From: CAZBEJ01 sp964521305
GTDB taxonomy: Bacteria > Patescibacteriota > Microgenomatia > UBA1406 > GWC2-37-13
Direction of reading: 5' to 3'
DNA length: 20,111 nucleotides
NCBI GenBank assembly: GCA_964521305.1
Contig: CAZFQZ010000016.1
Span: 1 to 20,111, forward strand
Shown here: positions 1 to 7,027 of the stretch, piece after piece
How positions within the stretch are numbered: position 1 is the first letter of the stretch
Layout of the letters: each line of letters starts with the position of its first letter
Notes under the pieces: generated by a model
The model's database searches: none
What the model was told of the DNA's origin: nothing
Seen by the model: only the letters and a program-made list of their open reading frames with translations
Program-made: the position numbers and the translations under genes

Positions 1-174
1 GATATCCCGTTCCGGCAGGCGGATATTGATATTTTTTGTTTTTTGCAGGGTATTTTTCGCCGCTTCCCGAGCTCTTTTCACCTCTTCTTCCAGATTGTCT
101 ACCGAAACAAATTTGCCTTTATCATAATCCCTTAAAATTTGTTGTTCTTCCTGATCGAGCTTATATGTTTTCAT
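1..174 (-). CDS. CopG-like antitoxin (BrnA-type), partial at window edge
   Basis: Start codon ATG at 174-172. The frame is open to base 1, giving the first 58 residues, so the 3' end lies outside the window. The N-terminus is charged and helical (KLDQEEQQIL, then DNLEEEVKRAREAAK). It is followed by KNINIRLPERDI, which resembles the first strand of a ribbon-helix-helix domain, the DNA- and toxin-binding fold of CopG/BrnA-type antitoxins. It starts 8 nt after the stop of the BrnT-like toxin gene on the same strand, the usual toxin-first order of brnT-brnA operons. The expected role is to neutralise the toxin and autorepress the shared promoter. Assignment rests on the partial sequence plus context. 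Confidence 0.75.
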   Translation of the reverse strand, partial: MKTYKLDQEEQQILRDYDKGKFVSVDNLEEEVKRAREAAKNTLQKTKNINIRLPERDI

Positions 175-182
175 AATAATTT

Positions 183-461
183 TTAGAAATTATAATTAGG
201 GTATATATTTTTTGTTGCTTTTCGACTGGGAATTATTGTTTTTAAAAAAATTTCATTCTCCTTTTTTACAAAGGGAACCAAATAACAGTAATTACTAATA
301 TTGATTATATACATTTGTTGATTGGGATGCTTTTTGCTGGGATTCTTCTCAATTTTTATTAGATTTCCGTATGTAACGGCATAGACTGCTTCTTCAAAAC
401 TGACATTTCTTTCTTTTTTAAGCTTACTGTTTTTATCTTCATTCCACTCAAAATATTCCAC
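183..461 (-). CDS. BrnT-like ribonuclease toxin
   Basis: Protein of 92 residues from a GTG start at 461-459. It matches the BrnT pattern: an N-terminal FEWNEDKN segment, then NVSFEEAVYAV, and a C-terminal strand with IIPSRKATKNIY corresponding to the RxIsARkA...Y end of BrnT. BrnT toxins are RelE-fold ribonucleases that halt translation under stress and are held inactive by BrnA. The longest open frame begins at a TTG (479). I prefer the GTG because it fits the family N-terminus and lies 6 nt after a TACAAT -10 box, so the message would be leaderless. It is followed at 8 nt by the antitoxin gene. The divergence from classical BrnT is considerable, so the family call is good but the exact activity is inferred. 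Confidence 0.78.
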   Translation of the reverse strand: MEYFEWNEDKNSKLKKERNVSFEEAVYAVTYGNLIKIEKNPSKKHPNQQMYIINISNYCYLVPFVKKENEIFLKTIIPSRKATKNIYPNYNF

Positions 462-467
462 ACTAAT

Positions 468-496
468 ATTGTATGACAAATCATATTAAATGCCAA
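468..496 (-). promoter_or_regulatory. Promoter of the toxin-antitoxin operon with dyad symmetry
   Basis: On the minus strand, a -35 TTGGCA (496-491), 17-nt spacer, -10 TACAAT (473-468), then 6 nt to the GTG at 461. Inverted repeats lie within it: TAATAT (464-469) against ATATTA (483-488), and TATGA (472-476) against TCATA (481-485). They overlap the -10 and spacer, a suitable place for autorepression by the antitoxin-toxin complex. Promoter match is direct; the operator role is inferred. Confidence 0.65.
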
Positions 497-563
497 TATC
501 CGCATCTCACTCTTTTTTTGTTTCTAAAATATCCAAGAAGTTTTGGAGATTTGGGAAGCAAAA

Positions 564-770
564 TTATTTTGGTACTAATCGAAACGCATATTTACGATGA
601 CAAATTTTGCATTTAGGTGCTGCATCAGCGGCATTTTTTTCAGCTTTTGATTTTTGCGCACTTATAGTCGATGGAGATTGATATACGTCAAATTTATTGA
701 CGCAATCGGGATCGTCCGGATGATAATAGAGAACACCCCATTCAGGGTTTGCAGGATTAGCAATTCCACC
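564..770 (-). pseudogene. C-terminal gene fragment with CxxC motif, no start codon
   Basis: Open frame of 68 codons ending in TAA at 566-564 and bounded upstream by an in-frame TAA at 773-771. It contains no Met. The translation looks like genuine protein: NPEWGVLYYHPDDPDC near the beginning and a C-terminal KCKICHRKYAFRLVPK with a CxxC pair. I do not recognise the family. The absence of a start and the abrupt beginning suggest the 3' remnant of a gene whose 5' part is lost. It abuts another start-less fragment on the opposite strand. Confidence 0.4.
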
Positions 771-930
771 TTATATTCGTCCAGACTTAACTAAGGATTG
801 GGACAGATATCAGTTAGGGCAACAAATGAGTATTGCACAAGGCCCTGTCTATAACCGGCAACATAGGAACGAACATGTTAATAGCCAAATCATGCAAAAG
901 CTTCAGTCTTACTTTATAGCTTATAGATAG
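766..930 (+). pseudogene. Gene fragment of unknown family, start missing
   Basis: The frame is open from 730 to the TAG at 928-930. The part from 766 reads like real protein: IPPYIRPDLTKDWDRYQ, then GQQMSIAQGPVYNRQHRNEH, then a hydrophilic end finishing SYFIAYR. The only Met candidates are internal (ATG at 826 would leave about 34 residues) and no promoter is obvious. It ends 6 nt before a strong hairpin. I do not recognise the family. Most likely the C-terminal remnant of a deleted or rearranged gene; a short functional peptide is less likely. Confidence 0.35.
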
Positions 931-936
931 TTCATT

Positions 937-965
937 GACTATTTTTCTTATAAAGAAAAATAGTC
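937..965. terminator. Perfect 13-bp hairpin, probable bidirectional terminator
   Basis: GACTATTTTTCTT at 937-949 is perfectly complementary to AAGAAAAATAGTC at 953-965 with a 3-nt loop (ATA). It begins 12 nt beyond the 3' end of the minus-strand tRNA-Trp and 6 nt beyond the plus-strand gene fragment, so it can end transcripts from both sides. The U-run is inside the stem rather than after it, so efficiency is uncertain. Confidence 0.6.
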
Positions 966-977
966 GAAGTTCTAAAG

Positions 978-1048
978 CAGGGGCGTCCTGACTCGAACAG
1001 GAAACAAATGTTTTGGAGACATTTATGATACCATTTCACCACGCCCCC
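978..1048 (-). tRNA. trnW: tRNA-Trp (anticodon CCA)
   Basis: Complete cloverleaf on the minus strand. Acceptor GGGGGCG pairs with CGCCCCT (one G-U at the end). The D stem is GTGA/TCAT. The anticodon stem is AATGT/ACATT with loop CTCCAAA, giving anticodon CCA. The T stem is TCCTG/CAGGA with loop TTCGAGT. Discriminator G73 is as usual for bacterial tRNA-Trp. The 3' CCA is not encoded. A UGA-reading UCA anticodon is not present, in line with TGA used as stop here. Confidence 0.93.
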
Positions 1049-1068
1049 AATATTTTTTGAGCTAACAT

Positions 1069-1097
1069 ATTATAGATAAACGCCATCTCCAAAGCAA
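1069..1097 (-). promoter_or_regulatory. Promoter of tRNA-Trp
   Basis: Minus strand -35 TTGCTT (1097-1092), exactly 17 nt, then -10 TATAAT (1074-1069). The predicted start near 1062 leaves a leader of about 13 nt before the tRNA 5' end at 1048. Confidence 0.7.
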
Positions 1098-1145
1098 CTT
1101 TTGAATCGTGATAATATGTATTTATTGTCCCTTTATACCCTTCTT

Positions 1146-1292
1146 TTATTCTTTTTTTGTGTGGTTTTTATAACGACGGTTAAACTGCTTTAATGGTATT
1201 TTTGTAATCTCTGACCGATATTTTTTAATTTCGTCATTATTATGGTATTCATGGATATGAATGCGGAAATGCACGGGAAAATAATTCCGAAT
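1146..1292 (-). pseudogene. Remnant of an HTH/LAGLIDADG-like protein common in CPR genomes
   Basis: Open frame of 48 codons with no start, ending in TAA at 1148-1146. The translation contains FRIHIHEYHNNDEIKKY followed by EITKIPLKQFNRRYKN. From memory this resembles the C-terminal part of a family of helix-turn-helix proteins with a LAGLIDADG-like domain that is frequent in Microgenomates, where a RxHxHxYH block is followed by a Y/W block and a TKIP..QF motif. An in-frame TGA lies directly upstream and a neighbouring frame carries FLDEFGIIFPC just before it, suggesting a frameshifted, truncated gene. The family assignment is a recollection, not a search result. Confidence 0.4.
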
Positions 1293-1543
1293 TCATCGAG
1301 AAAACTGCGGGATTCAGTTTGTCATCCTTTTGTATATGCATCTCGTTCCCGCTGTCTTTATCCGTATCTTCCCTGTCAATTATTTCATTACATACGAACA
1401 CGCTGATCGATAATCACAAGACGATTATGCACCGCACCAAAAGCAGTCAACTTTTTATATGAAGATACAAACCGGCAGCAATTATGATTCCCAGTACGAC
1501 ATAATGGTCAGGCAGACGCAACAGGCGGATATATTTCATTTCT
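1293..1543. other. Intergenic stretch without a convincing gene
   Basis: No long open frame with protein-like composition, no clear promoter and no strong hairpin were found between the HTH-like remnant and tRNA-Arg. It may hold further decayed 5' sequence of that remnant: a frame around 1300-1370 gives short protein-like pieces interrupted by stops. Confidence 0.4.
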
Positions 1544-1618
1544 TGGTGCTCCCGGGCAGAATCGGACTGCCATCAGAGGTTCCGCAAACCTCCATTCTAT
1601 CCGTTGAACTACAGGAGC
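1544..1618 (-). tRNA. trnR: tRNA-Arg (anticodon GCG), CCA encoded
   Basis: Cloverleaf on the minus strand. Acceptor GCTCCTG pairs with CGGGAGC (one U-G). The D stem is GTTC/GAAT. The anticodon stem is GAGGT/ACCTC around loop TTGCGGA, giving anticodon GCG (codons CGC/CGU). The T stem is GGCAG/CTGCC with the slightly unusual loop TCCGATT. A73 is followed by encoded CCA (1546-1544). The 5' end is 25 nt past the DUF2207 stop codon, so co-transcription with that gene is possible. Most bacteria decode CGN with an A34-to-inosine ACG tRNA, which makes GCG notable. Confidence 0.9.
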
Positions 1619-1643
1619 TGAATTACGATATATTGTATCATAA

Positions 1644-3383
1644 CTACCAACTTCCGCCTCCTCCTCCACCTCCCCCGCCGCCTGAAAATCCTGAGGAAAA
1701 TCCGGAGCTGGAACGCGTCGGCGTTGCCGCCGAAGAAAAACTGCGAAGAGAAGAATTCAAGCTGCCTGTCAGCAATATGGCATTCATCTGCGTAATTCCA
1801 TATCCTTGATACCACGTTGGACTTATGGAGATATCTGCAAATCGCTTTGCCCAGATTTTTTCCACTCCAAACGCAATGGCGTAAGGAAGTAGCTTTTCAA
1901 ACATCATTTGGTTCTTTGCTTGAAATTCCAGTTGGCGCTCCTGGGAACTCAAAAAATTCTTCAATGATTTTCCAACATGAAATGCATTGACACCGTCGAC
2001 TGTTTTATGCGGCATATTCCTGCCGAAAATAAACGCCACTATTGCCAGAAAAAAATTACCGGTAAATAATGCAATGCCGGCGATAACAGAATAAAAAGTT
2101 CGTATTGACTGCGGGTTCTCGGCGAACAATCCGTCATCAACCGTTAATTGATACAGGTTTTTCTTTGCCTCTTCAACGGTCCTATAAAGATCTTCATCTT
2201 TAATATGAATTGTTTTTTTTGCGCCAAACATGCCTTTTAATAATTTTTGTTCATAAACCAGAAGACGCGCATCATTCTCAAATTCGGCTGTTTTCACAAA
2301 ATAAAAATCTCCTTTTTTCCGTTCTTCTATTCTGAAGTAACCTCTGCGTGCAAGATCTACTATGGTCGCAGAAATATCTTTCATATCAACGGTTTCATCA
2401 CCTAATGTACCAACTTCTCCGGGAGTCATACACCGTTCACCTTTATGAGTTTTGGGCGGATCAAACCATGCGGCAACTTCCCCTATGGTTCCTTTTGGAT
2501 CACGTCCGTGAAGCATCCATTTTAGGATTATTTTAATAGGATATATTATGTACCAAAACAGAGCTAAAAGAGCTATTCCCAAGCTCACCAGCTTCCCCAG
2601 AATTGTCTGCCAGAATGGAACTACTTCTTTGGGTTCCAAAACTGCAACAAGTTTTTTTGGAAACCCAACGATTATAGTCAAACCTTCACTGGCCAAAAGT
2701 GGTTTATTAGCACTGAAGATTGTTTTGTAACCAAGAATATTCGATGAACAATTTTTTTCAGAGCTGCCTTTTATTCCCGTAAAACAAGTTGTGGTTATTT
2801 TTGATTCCATAACGTCAGGAGGCAGTTGAACAGACACTTCCGCGTGGGCTAGAGGAATATTCCAGTCATTACCCGTAGCATTCCAGTAAAGTTCGTCGTG
2901 ATCGGAAAAATAACTTAAAGCTCCGCTCACTCGATATGAAATAATATACGTATGGGAACCTGTTATGGTTTTATCAGGATTTCCTATTTTTAAAGATATG
3001 CTGTTTCCGTTATCTGTATTGGTGTACTGATACGGGACTTCATTCTCATCAGTCACCCCAAGAACCTTTATATCCATCTGAAAGTTTTTTCCTTGATCAT
3101 TAGTCTTTATATACGGAATGACTCTGTATATACCATGCTTAGAAAGTAACCCAAAATCATATATTATCTCCTCTTTTACATTTATTGTTCCGTTTTTATT
3201 GACTATAATATCGCTCTTGAAACTACGAATATGCTCATGGCCTTCAAATACAGTGGCAAAACTGTGGCCTGCATTATTAGTACCGGATTCACTAACTGCC
3301 TGGGCCTTTATTAAACCTATAGAGAAAAAGGGGGTAAAAAAAAGAAATGAAAGCAGAATGACAATTTTTTTCATTACCAACAT
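1644..3383 (-). CDS. DUF2207 domain membrane protein with poly-Gly tail
   Basis: Protein of 579 residues from ATG at 3383; M4 (ATG at 3376-3374) may be the true start because the -10-like box lies only 3 nt before the first ATG. There is a signal peptide (KKIVILLSFLFFTPFFSIG). A beta-rich extracytoplasmic DUF2207 domain covers about 45-260, with the typical INVKEEIIYDFG and KHGIYRVIPY motifs. A transmembrane helix lies near 265-285 (LVSLGIALLALFWYIIYPI). A cytoplasmic part containing a MKDISATIVDLARRGYFRIEE winged-helix-like block follows, then a hydrophobic pair near 430-455. The end is low complexity: SSGFSSGFSG, about ten Gly, then SW. DUF2207 proteins resemble E. coli YciQ and have no firmly known function. 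The gene is divergent from the phosphoribosyltransferase gene by 14 bp and precedes tRNA-Arg. Confidence 0.88.
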   Translation of the reverse strand: MLVMKKIVILLSFLFFTPFFSIGLIKAQAVSESGTNNAGHSFATVFEGHEHIRSFKSDIIVNKNGTINVKEEIIYDFGLLSKHGIYRVIPYIKTNDQGKNFQMDIKVLGVTDENEVPYQYTNTDNGNSISLKIGNPDKTITGSHTYIISYRVSGALSYFSDHDELYWNATGNDWNIPLAHAEVSVQLPPDVMESKITTTCFTGIKGSSEKNCSSNILGYKTIFSANKPLLASEGLTIIVGFPKKLVAVLEPKEVVPFWQTILGKLVSLGIALLALFWYIIYPIKIILKWMLHGRDPKGTIGEVAAWFDPPKTHKGERCMTPGEVGTLGDETVDMKDISATIVDLARRGYFRIEERKKGDFYFVKTAEFENDARLLVYEQKLLKGMFGAKKTIHIKDEDLYRTVEEAKKNLYQLTVDDGLFAENPQSIRTFYSVIAGIALFTGNFFLAIVAFIFGRNMPHKTVDGVNAFHVGKSLKNFLSSQERQLEFQAKNQMMFEKLLPYAIAFGVEKIWAKRFADISISPTWYQGYGITQMNAILLTGSLNSSLRSFSSAATPTRSSSGFSSGFSGGGGGGGGGGSW

Positions 3384-3392
3384 GATATCATA
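3382..3392. promoter_or_regulatory. Shared palindromic -10 region of two divergent genes
   Basis: The 10-bp palindrome ATGATATCAT (3382-3391) supplies a plus-strand -10 candidate TATCAT (3386-3391), 6 nt from the ATG at 3398. It also supplies a minus-strand candidate TATGAT (3392-3387), 3 nt from the first and 12 nt from the second ATG of the DUF2207 gene. No clear -35 boxes were found, so confidence is limited. Confidence 0.4.
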
Positions 3393-3397
3393 TACGA

Positions 3398-3943
3398 ATG
3401 AATAAACTCAAATTCAGAAAAGTATCGTGGAACGAATATGTAAAAGATTGTCAGATCCTCGCAAAAAGACTTCATGACCTTAAAATCGACAAAATAGTCG
3501 CCATATCAAGAGGAGGATTGGTCGCGGCAAGAATTCTATCAGATCTCACTACGGTTTCAATCTCGCATATCACCATTTCCTCATACAAAGAACTCAAGCA
3601 TAAAAAAGAAATCGTTATTGAGGAAACGCCGTCGCGGTCATTCAGAAATGAGACAATCCTTTTGGTTGACGAAATCTGTGATACGGGAAAAACATTTAAA
3701 CGGGCCAGGTCGTATTTTAAAAACGTCAATGTCAAAAATATATTTACTTTAACGCTTTACCTTAAACCGCATTCAACATTCACGCCCGATTTTTGGCTGA
3801 AAAAAACAGACGTCTGGGTGGTTTTCCCGTATGAACTTATGGAAACATATCTGTCCTTTAAAAAAATATTTAAAAATGATGTCAGGGCAAAAAAACAGCT
3901 TTTAACCATCGGCTTCAGCAAATCCGAAATCGCCTATATCTGA
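3398..3943 (+). CDS. Phosphoribosyltransferase, purine-type
   Basis: Protein of 181 residues with the type I phosphoribosyltransferase fold. An N-terminal strand ends in DKIVAISRGGLVAARIL, where the SRGG turn is the pyrophosphate loop. The PRPP-binding signature ILLVDEICDTGKTF lies at about residues 87-100 with the paired acidic residues D-E. The C-terminal DVWVVFPYELMETY segment resembles the base-binding hood of xanthine/hypoxanthine-guanine phosphoribosyltransferases (Gpt-like). It would transfer ribose-5-phosphate from PRPP to a purine base in salvage, which suits an organism lacking de novo synthesis. Base specificity cannot be set from sequence alone. Followed after 1 nt by the metallopeptidase gene, so the two are likely an operon. 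Confidence 0.85.
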   Translation: MNKLKFRKVSWNEYVKDCQILAKRLHDLKIDKIVAISRGGLVAARILSDLTTVSISHITISSYKELKHKKEIVIEETPSRSFRNETILLVDEICDTGKTFKRARSYFKNVNVKNIFTLTLYLKPHSTFTPDFWLKKTDVWVVFPYELMETYLSFKKIFKNDVRAKKQLLTIGFSKSEIAYI

Positions 3944-3944
3944 T

Positions 3945-4322
3945 ATGAACTACTCTCTTGCGCCGGAAATCGAACGGACCGTAAAACAACTGGTTACGAA
4001 ATTAGATTTTAATCATATGGACTCATCACGTATCCATTGCATCAGGAGTTTTGACGCTAAAACACGCGCGTATGCCAGAATCTGGGGTATGTCCCGATTG
4101 TTCAAGGAAGTCGCCGGTCTTGAACCGCATTATATCATTGAGGTCAATGCACGCCTGTTTGATAAACTGAACAAACGTGAACAAATCAAAACATTGATCC
4201 ATGAATTACTACATATACCAAAAACATTCTCTGGAGCCTTATTATCTCACAGAGGTCATCATAGAGAAATAAGTGATCGGCAGATAGAAAAAGTGTTTAA
4301 AGAGTTCTTAAAGGAAGTGTAA
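3945..4322 (+). CDS. Small predicted zinc metallopeptidase (HExxH)
   Basis: Protein of 125 residues. Near residues 83-90 it has LIHELLHIP, an HExxH zinc-binding motif, followed by SHRGHHREIS whose histidines may supply the third ligand. The upstream part contains RAYARIWGMSRLF and YIIEVNARLFDKL, typical of a predicted phage/archaeal-type metallopeptidase group (COG4900-like, from memory). No signal peptide or membrane segment is visible, so it should be cytoplasmic. The start is 1 nt after the phosphoribosyltransferase stop with no Shine-Dalgarno site, consistent with coupled translation. The substrate is unknown. Confidence 0.75.
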   Translation: MNYSLAPEIERTVKQLVTKLDFNHMDSSRIHCIRSFDAKTRAYARIWGMSRLFKEVAGLEPHYIIEVNARLFDKLNKREQIKTLIHELLHIPKTFSGALLSHRGHHREISDRQIEKVFKEFLKEV

Positions 4323-4327
4323 TTATG

Positions 4328-4357
4328 TCTAGCGAAGCTAGATCCTGCTCCGCAGGA
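4328..4357. repeat. Two abutting mini-hairpins (6-bp stems, 3-nt loops)
   Basis: TCTAGC-GAA-GCTAGA (4328-4342) is directly followed by TCCTGC-TCC-GCAGGA (4343-4357). The second unit is a compensated variant of TCCCGC-TCA-GCGGGA at 17950-17964. The pair begins 6 nt after the metallopeptidase stop and could serve as a weak terminator or RNA-stability element, or be a small dispersed palindromic repeat. The rest of the gap to 4443 shows no gene. Confidence 0.55.
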
Positions 4358-4443
4358 CATTTTCCGGCGCTCCGCTTCCCCATCGCGGCCGGTATCACCG
4401 TATCAACGATTGGGAAGTAGAGAAAATTCTCAAGAATTTGAGC

Positions 4444-4449
4444 TATAAT
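4444..4449 (+). promoter_or_regulatory. -10 box for the LytR-CpsA-Psr gene
   Basis: Perfect TATAAT with 10 nt to the ATG at 4460, placing transcription start within a few bases of the start codon. No good -35 at 16-18 nt is visible. Confidence 0.5.
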
Positions 4450-4459
4450 TAGTTTCAAT

Positions 4460-5704
4460 ATGAAAAAAAATCTCATTCTTCTTGCAGGTATTGCACTGGC
4501 GGTTTTGGTTTTTTTTATCATCAAAACCGTGGTTTTTTATAATAAAATATATACGCCCTCTATACTGAAACCTGCTCAAAAAGAAAAAACCTCATATAAC
4601 ATTCTGCTGTTCGGCTATGGTGGCGGAAAACACGAAGGAGCCTATCTCACCGATACCATCATGGTTCTGCATGTGAATATGAAAATCAGACGCGCCGTAC
4701 TGCTTTCCATTCCCCGGGATCTTTGGGTTAAGCTACCCACCAAATCCGGAGCTCCGTTTCACGCCAAAATCAATACCGTATATCAGTTCGAAATCGGCGA
4801 TTCTGTCGGCATACCCATTTCGTCATATTATCCAGATCTTGACCAGTCTCATTTCGGTTCCCAATCAGATGCAGAGTACACTAAGTTCATCATGTCACAG
4901 GTTCTCGGAGTCCAACTTGACAACTACGTAGCTATTGATTTTGCCGGTTTTACCAAAGCGATCGATGATCTCGGCGGTGTCGACATCAACGTATTAAAAG
5001 CATTCACCGATCCCCAGTATCCGCTGACCGGAAAGGAAACCGATCTGTGCAACAGCGATATTGAAGCAAAATTCAATTTGGTCAAAGATTATATCAACAA
5101 TCCCAATGCCGACCAGACACAACTTAAACAGCTGTTTGACCAGCATAAAAGCTCCGATCCAAACCAGGATCTCAAAACATTCTATGAAAATATCACGAAT
5201 GCGCCGGAGCTCGCATTCCCATGCAGGTATGAAACATTGCATTTTGACAAAGGTATGCAGCACATGGACGGAACAATCGCTTTAAAATACGTCCGTTCGC
5301 GCCACGCATTGGAAGACGGTGGCGATTTCGGGCGAGCCGCCCGTCAACAACAATTATTAAAAGCGATTAAGGACAAGATTTTAAATATCGGCTTTATACC
5401 AAAAATTTTGCCTTTATTGAATACGTTGGGTTCGCATGTCAAAACGGATTTTTCTCTGTCGGACATCCAAAAATTCATCGGACTTTCAAATACCGCTAAA
5501 GACTACACGCTTACTACCTATGTCATCAGTGACCAGAATCTGCTTAAGGACAGCTGGTCGAGCGACGGCCAGTTCATCCTGATTCCCAAGGGAGGAATGG
5601 ACCAATGGAGGGTATTGCAACAATCGATCGAAAACATATTCAACGGTATCATACCAACACCCTTACCTACGGCTACACCTTCCGCCGCCTTGTCAACCCC
5701 GTAA
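4460..5704 (+). CDS. LytR-CpsA-Psr family cell-envelope ligase
   Basis: Protein of 414 residues. An N-terminal signal anchor (residues 3-28, LILLAGIALAVLVFFIIKT) places the rest outside the membrane. The LCP domain shows TDTIMVLHVN, SIPRDLWV (the conserved Arg that contacts the polyprenyl pyrophosphate), KINTVYQ, NYVAIDFAGFTKAIDDLGGV and the late block KYVRSRHALEDGGDFGRAARQQ. LCP enzymes transfer undecaprenyl-linked glycopolymers to peptidoglycan or other surface acceptors. Between about 180 and 265 is an insertion with one Cys near its start (ETDLC) and one near its end (FPC), possibly a disulfide. The tail is Pro/Thr/Ala-rich (PTPLPTATP). It ends 3 nt from the convergent NADH dehydrogenase gene with no evident terminator. 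Confidence 0.92.
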   Translation: MKKNLILLAGIALAVLVFFIIKTVVFYNKIYTPSILKPAQKEKTSYNILLFGYGGGKHEGAYLTDTIMVLHVNMKIRRAVLLSIPRDLWVKLPTKSGAPFHAKINTVYQFEIGDSVGIPISSYYPDLDQSHFGSQSDAEYTKFIMSQVLGVQLDNYVAIDFAGFTKAIDDLGGVDINVLKAFTDPQYPLTGKETDLCNSDIEAKFNLVKDYINNPNADQTQLKQLFDQHKSSDPNQDLKTFYENITNAPELAFPCRYETLHFDKGMQHMDGTIALKYVRSRHALEDGGDFGRAARQQQLLKAIKDKILNIGFIPKILPLLNTLGSHVKTDFSLSDIQKFIGLSNTAKDYTLTTYVISDQNLLKDSWSSDGQFILIPKGGMDQWRVLQQSIENIFNGIIPTPLPTATPSAALSTP

Positions 5705-5707
5705 GTC

Positions 5708-6973
5708 TCATTGAGATGAGGATGCGCTTCGTTTTTTTGATCCGTTCAAGAATGAGCGGTGACTGAAAATATCGCCTGTACAGGTCGGGCAGTTTTCCCA
5801 TAAGATCCCGCCTTCCTTCCACGCCACCAGTGCTTTTGAGAATGGCAGAATAGAAAGATAGATTTTCAGGTCCAATATTCTCCGTATCCACCATCCTATA
5901 CGTCCGGAGAAATTGAATCCTGCGAAAGAAACCGCAACCCAATTTTTTCCTACAGGGATTACCGAAATACCGGTTTCAGGAATATAATCGACGAGTTTTG
6001 AGTTATATATACTGCGCGCAATATTTTCAGCCGCACAATGGCCATGATCGATTGCCGGACTGGCAAAACCGGAATCACATACGTCAGCGCTATCACCAAT
6101 AATATATACATTCTGTAAATATTGTTTATTTGAAACTGCCTGCTTCGGTTGGAAAAAATCATTGACCAACACCTGTCCTTTGTTATTTACGTTCAGCCCC
6201 AACTGTCGGAACAGGTCAGGTGCTTTTGTTCCCGCTGTCCAAATAACCGTATGGGTGGCTATTTTCATATCATTTAGGTATACCTCGTTCAGTTCTTCTT
6301 TGGTAACTTTACGTTCGAGATACACCTTGACCCCCAGCTCACGCAGCCTCACCTCGACCTGTCCAGACAATTCCTCAGGAAAATGCGGCAGCAGCCTTTT
6401 TGACGACGAGATTAAATCCACGGATAGGAGCGGTGCATCGGTACCATGCTTCTCCGTAAGCTGTTCCATATACTGGACCAGGCTGCCGGCTATTTCGCAC
6501 CCGTTCGGACCGCCCCCCACAATCACGACATGGGAGGAAAAAACTTCGTGCAAGTGCTCCTTTAAACGCAAAACGTCAGTAATGGATTTAACGGAAAACG
6601 CATAGTCCCGTAAGCCATCGATGTCATAGTAATTCGTTTCGGATCCAAGGGCCAACACAAGGTAATCGTACCGATATGTCGAACCTGACTTCCCTATCGC
6701 CTTTTTTATGTTCAGATCAATGTCTGTGATAAAATCCTGTTCAAAAACGACCTGGCGTTTGTTCCGGAATATCTCTCCCAGCGGAATACAAACTTCAAGC
6801 GGAGATCTGCCGATTAAAACGCGGTATAAAGCGCCATGATATTCGAAATGCGGAGTCGGATTTATTAAAGTAATTTCGACATTCCTTAAATGACGTTCGC
6901 TCAAATCCAATGCACAACTCACTCCCCCGAAACCAGCACCTATTATGAGAATTTTTATTGGTTTTTCCTGCAT
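5708..6973 (-). CDS. ndh: Type II NADH:quinone oxidoreductase-like flavoprotein
   Basis: Protein of 421 residues, the normal NDH-2 length. The N-terminal FAD-binding Rossmann motif is IKILIIGAGFGG (residues 6-17). The second, NAD(P)H-binding motif is VVIVGGGPNGCEIAG (about 149-163). ATHTVIWTAGTKAP and the second FAD-contact motif YIIGDSADV follow. The C-terminus contains the amphipathic membrane-association region (WVAVSFAGFNFSGRIGWWIRRILDL). It oxidises NADH and passes two electrons to a quinone at the cytoplasmic membrane face without pumping. Two cysteines close to the C-terminus (ENCPTC) form a CxxC not typical of the core family. Divergent from the metal transporter gene by 54 bp; its TATAAT lies 6 nt before the ATG. 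The physiological acceptor is uncertain if the host lacks quinones. Confidence 0.88.
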   Translation of the reverse strand: MQEKPIKILIIGAGFGGVSCALDLSERHLRNVEITLINPTPHFEYHGALYRVLIGRSPLEVCIPLGEIFRNKRQVVFEQDFITDIDLNIKKAIGKSGSTYRYDYLVLALGSETNYYDIDGLRDYAFSVKSITDVLRLKEHLHEVFSSHVVIVGGGPNGCEIAGSLVQYMEQLTEKHGTDAPLLSVDLISSSKRLLPHFPEELSGQVEVRLRELGVKVYLERKVTKEELNEVYLNDMKIATHTVIWTAGTKAPDLFRQLGLNVNNKGQVLVNDFFQPKQAVSNKQYLQNVYIIGDSADVCDSGFASPAIDHGHCAAENIARSIYNSKLVDYIPETGISVIPVGKNWVAVSFAGFNFSGRIGWWIRRILDLKIYLSILPFSKALVAWKEGGILWENCPTCTGDIFSHRSFLNGSKKRSASSSQ

Positions 6974-6979
6974 ATTTTG

Positions 6980-6985
6980 ATTATA
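6980..6985 (-). promoter_or_regulatory. -10 box for the NADH dehydrogenase gene (leaderless)
   Basis: Minus strand TATAAT at 6985-6980 with 6 nt to the ATG at 6973, so the transcript should start at or next to the start codon. No clear -35. Confidence 0.6.
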
Positions 6986-7015
6986 GCTTGAATAAAAACA
7001 TAAAAAATACCTATT

Positions 7016-7024
7016 TGCTATAAT
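7016..7024 (+). promoter_or_regulatory. Extended -10 for the NiCoT-type transporter gene (leaderless)
   Basis: TGCTATAAT, an extended -10 (TGn plus TATAAT at 7019-7024). The first ATG (7028) is only 3 nt downstream, upstream of the expected transcription start. The second ATG (7031) is 6 nt downstream and coincides with it, so the second Met is the probable start. Confidence 0.65.
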
Positions 7025-7027
7025 GAC

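Noticed and set aside
1459..1809. Plus-strand ORF with a run of ten prolines
   Set aside because: It is the antisense reading of tRNA-Arg and of the poly-Gly tail of the DUF2207 gene; there is no promoter and the composition is biased by that repeat.
6162..6605. Plus-strand ORF of 147 residues
   Set aside because: Fully antisense to the NADH dehydrogenase gene, with serine/arginine-rich composition typical of a shadow frame.
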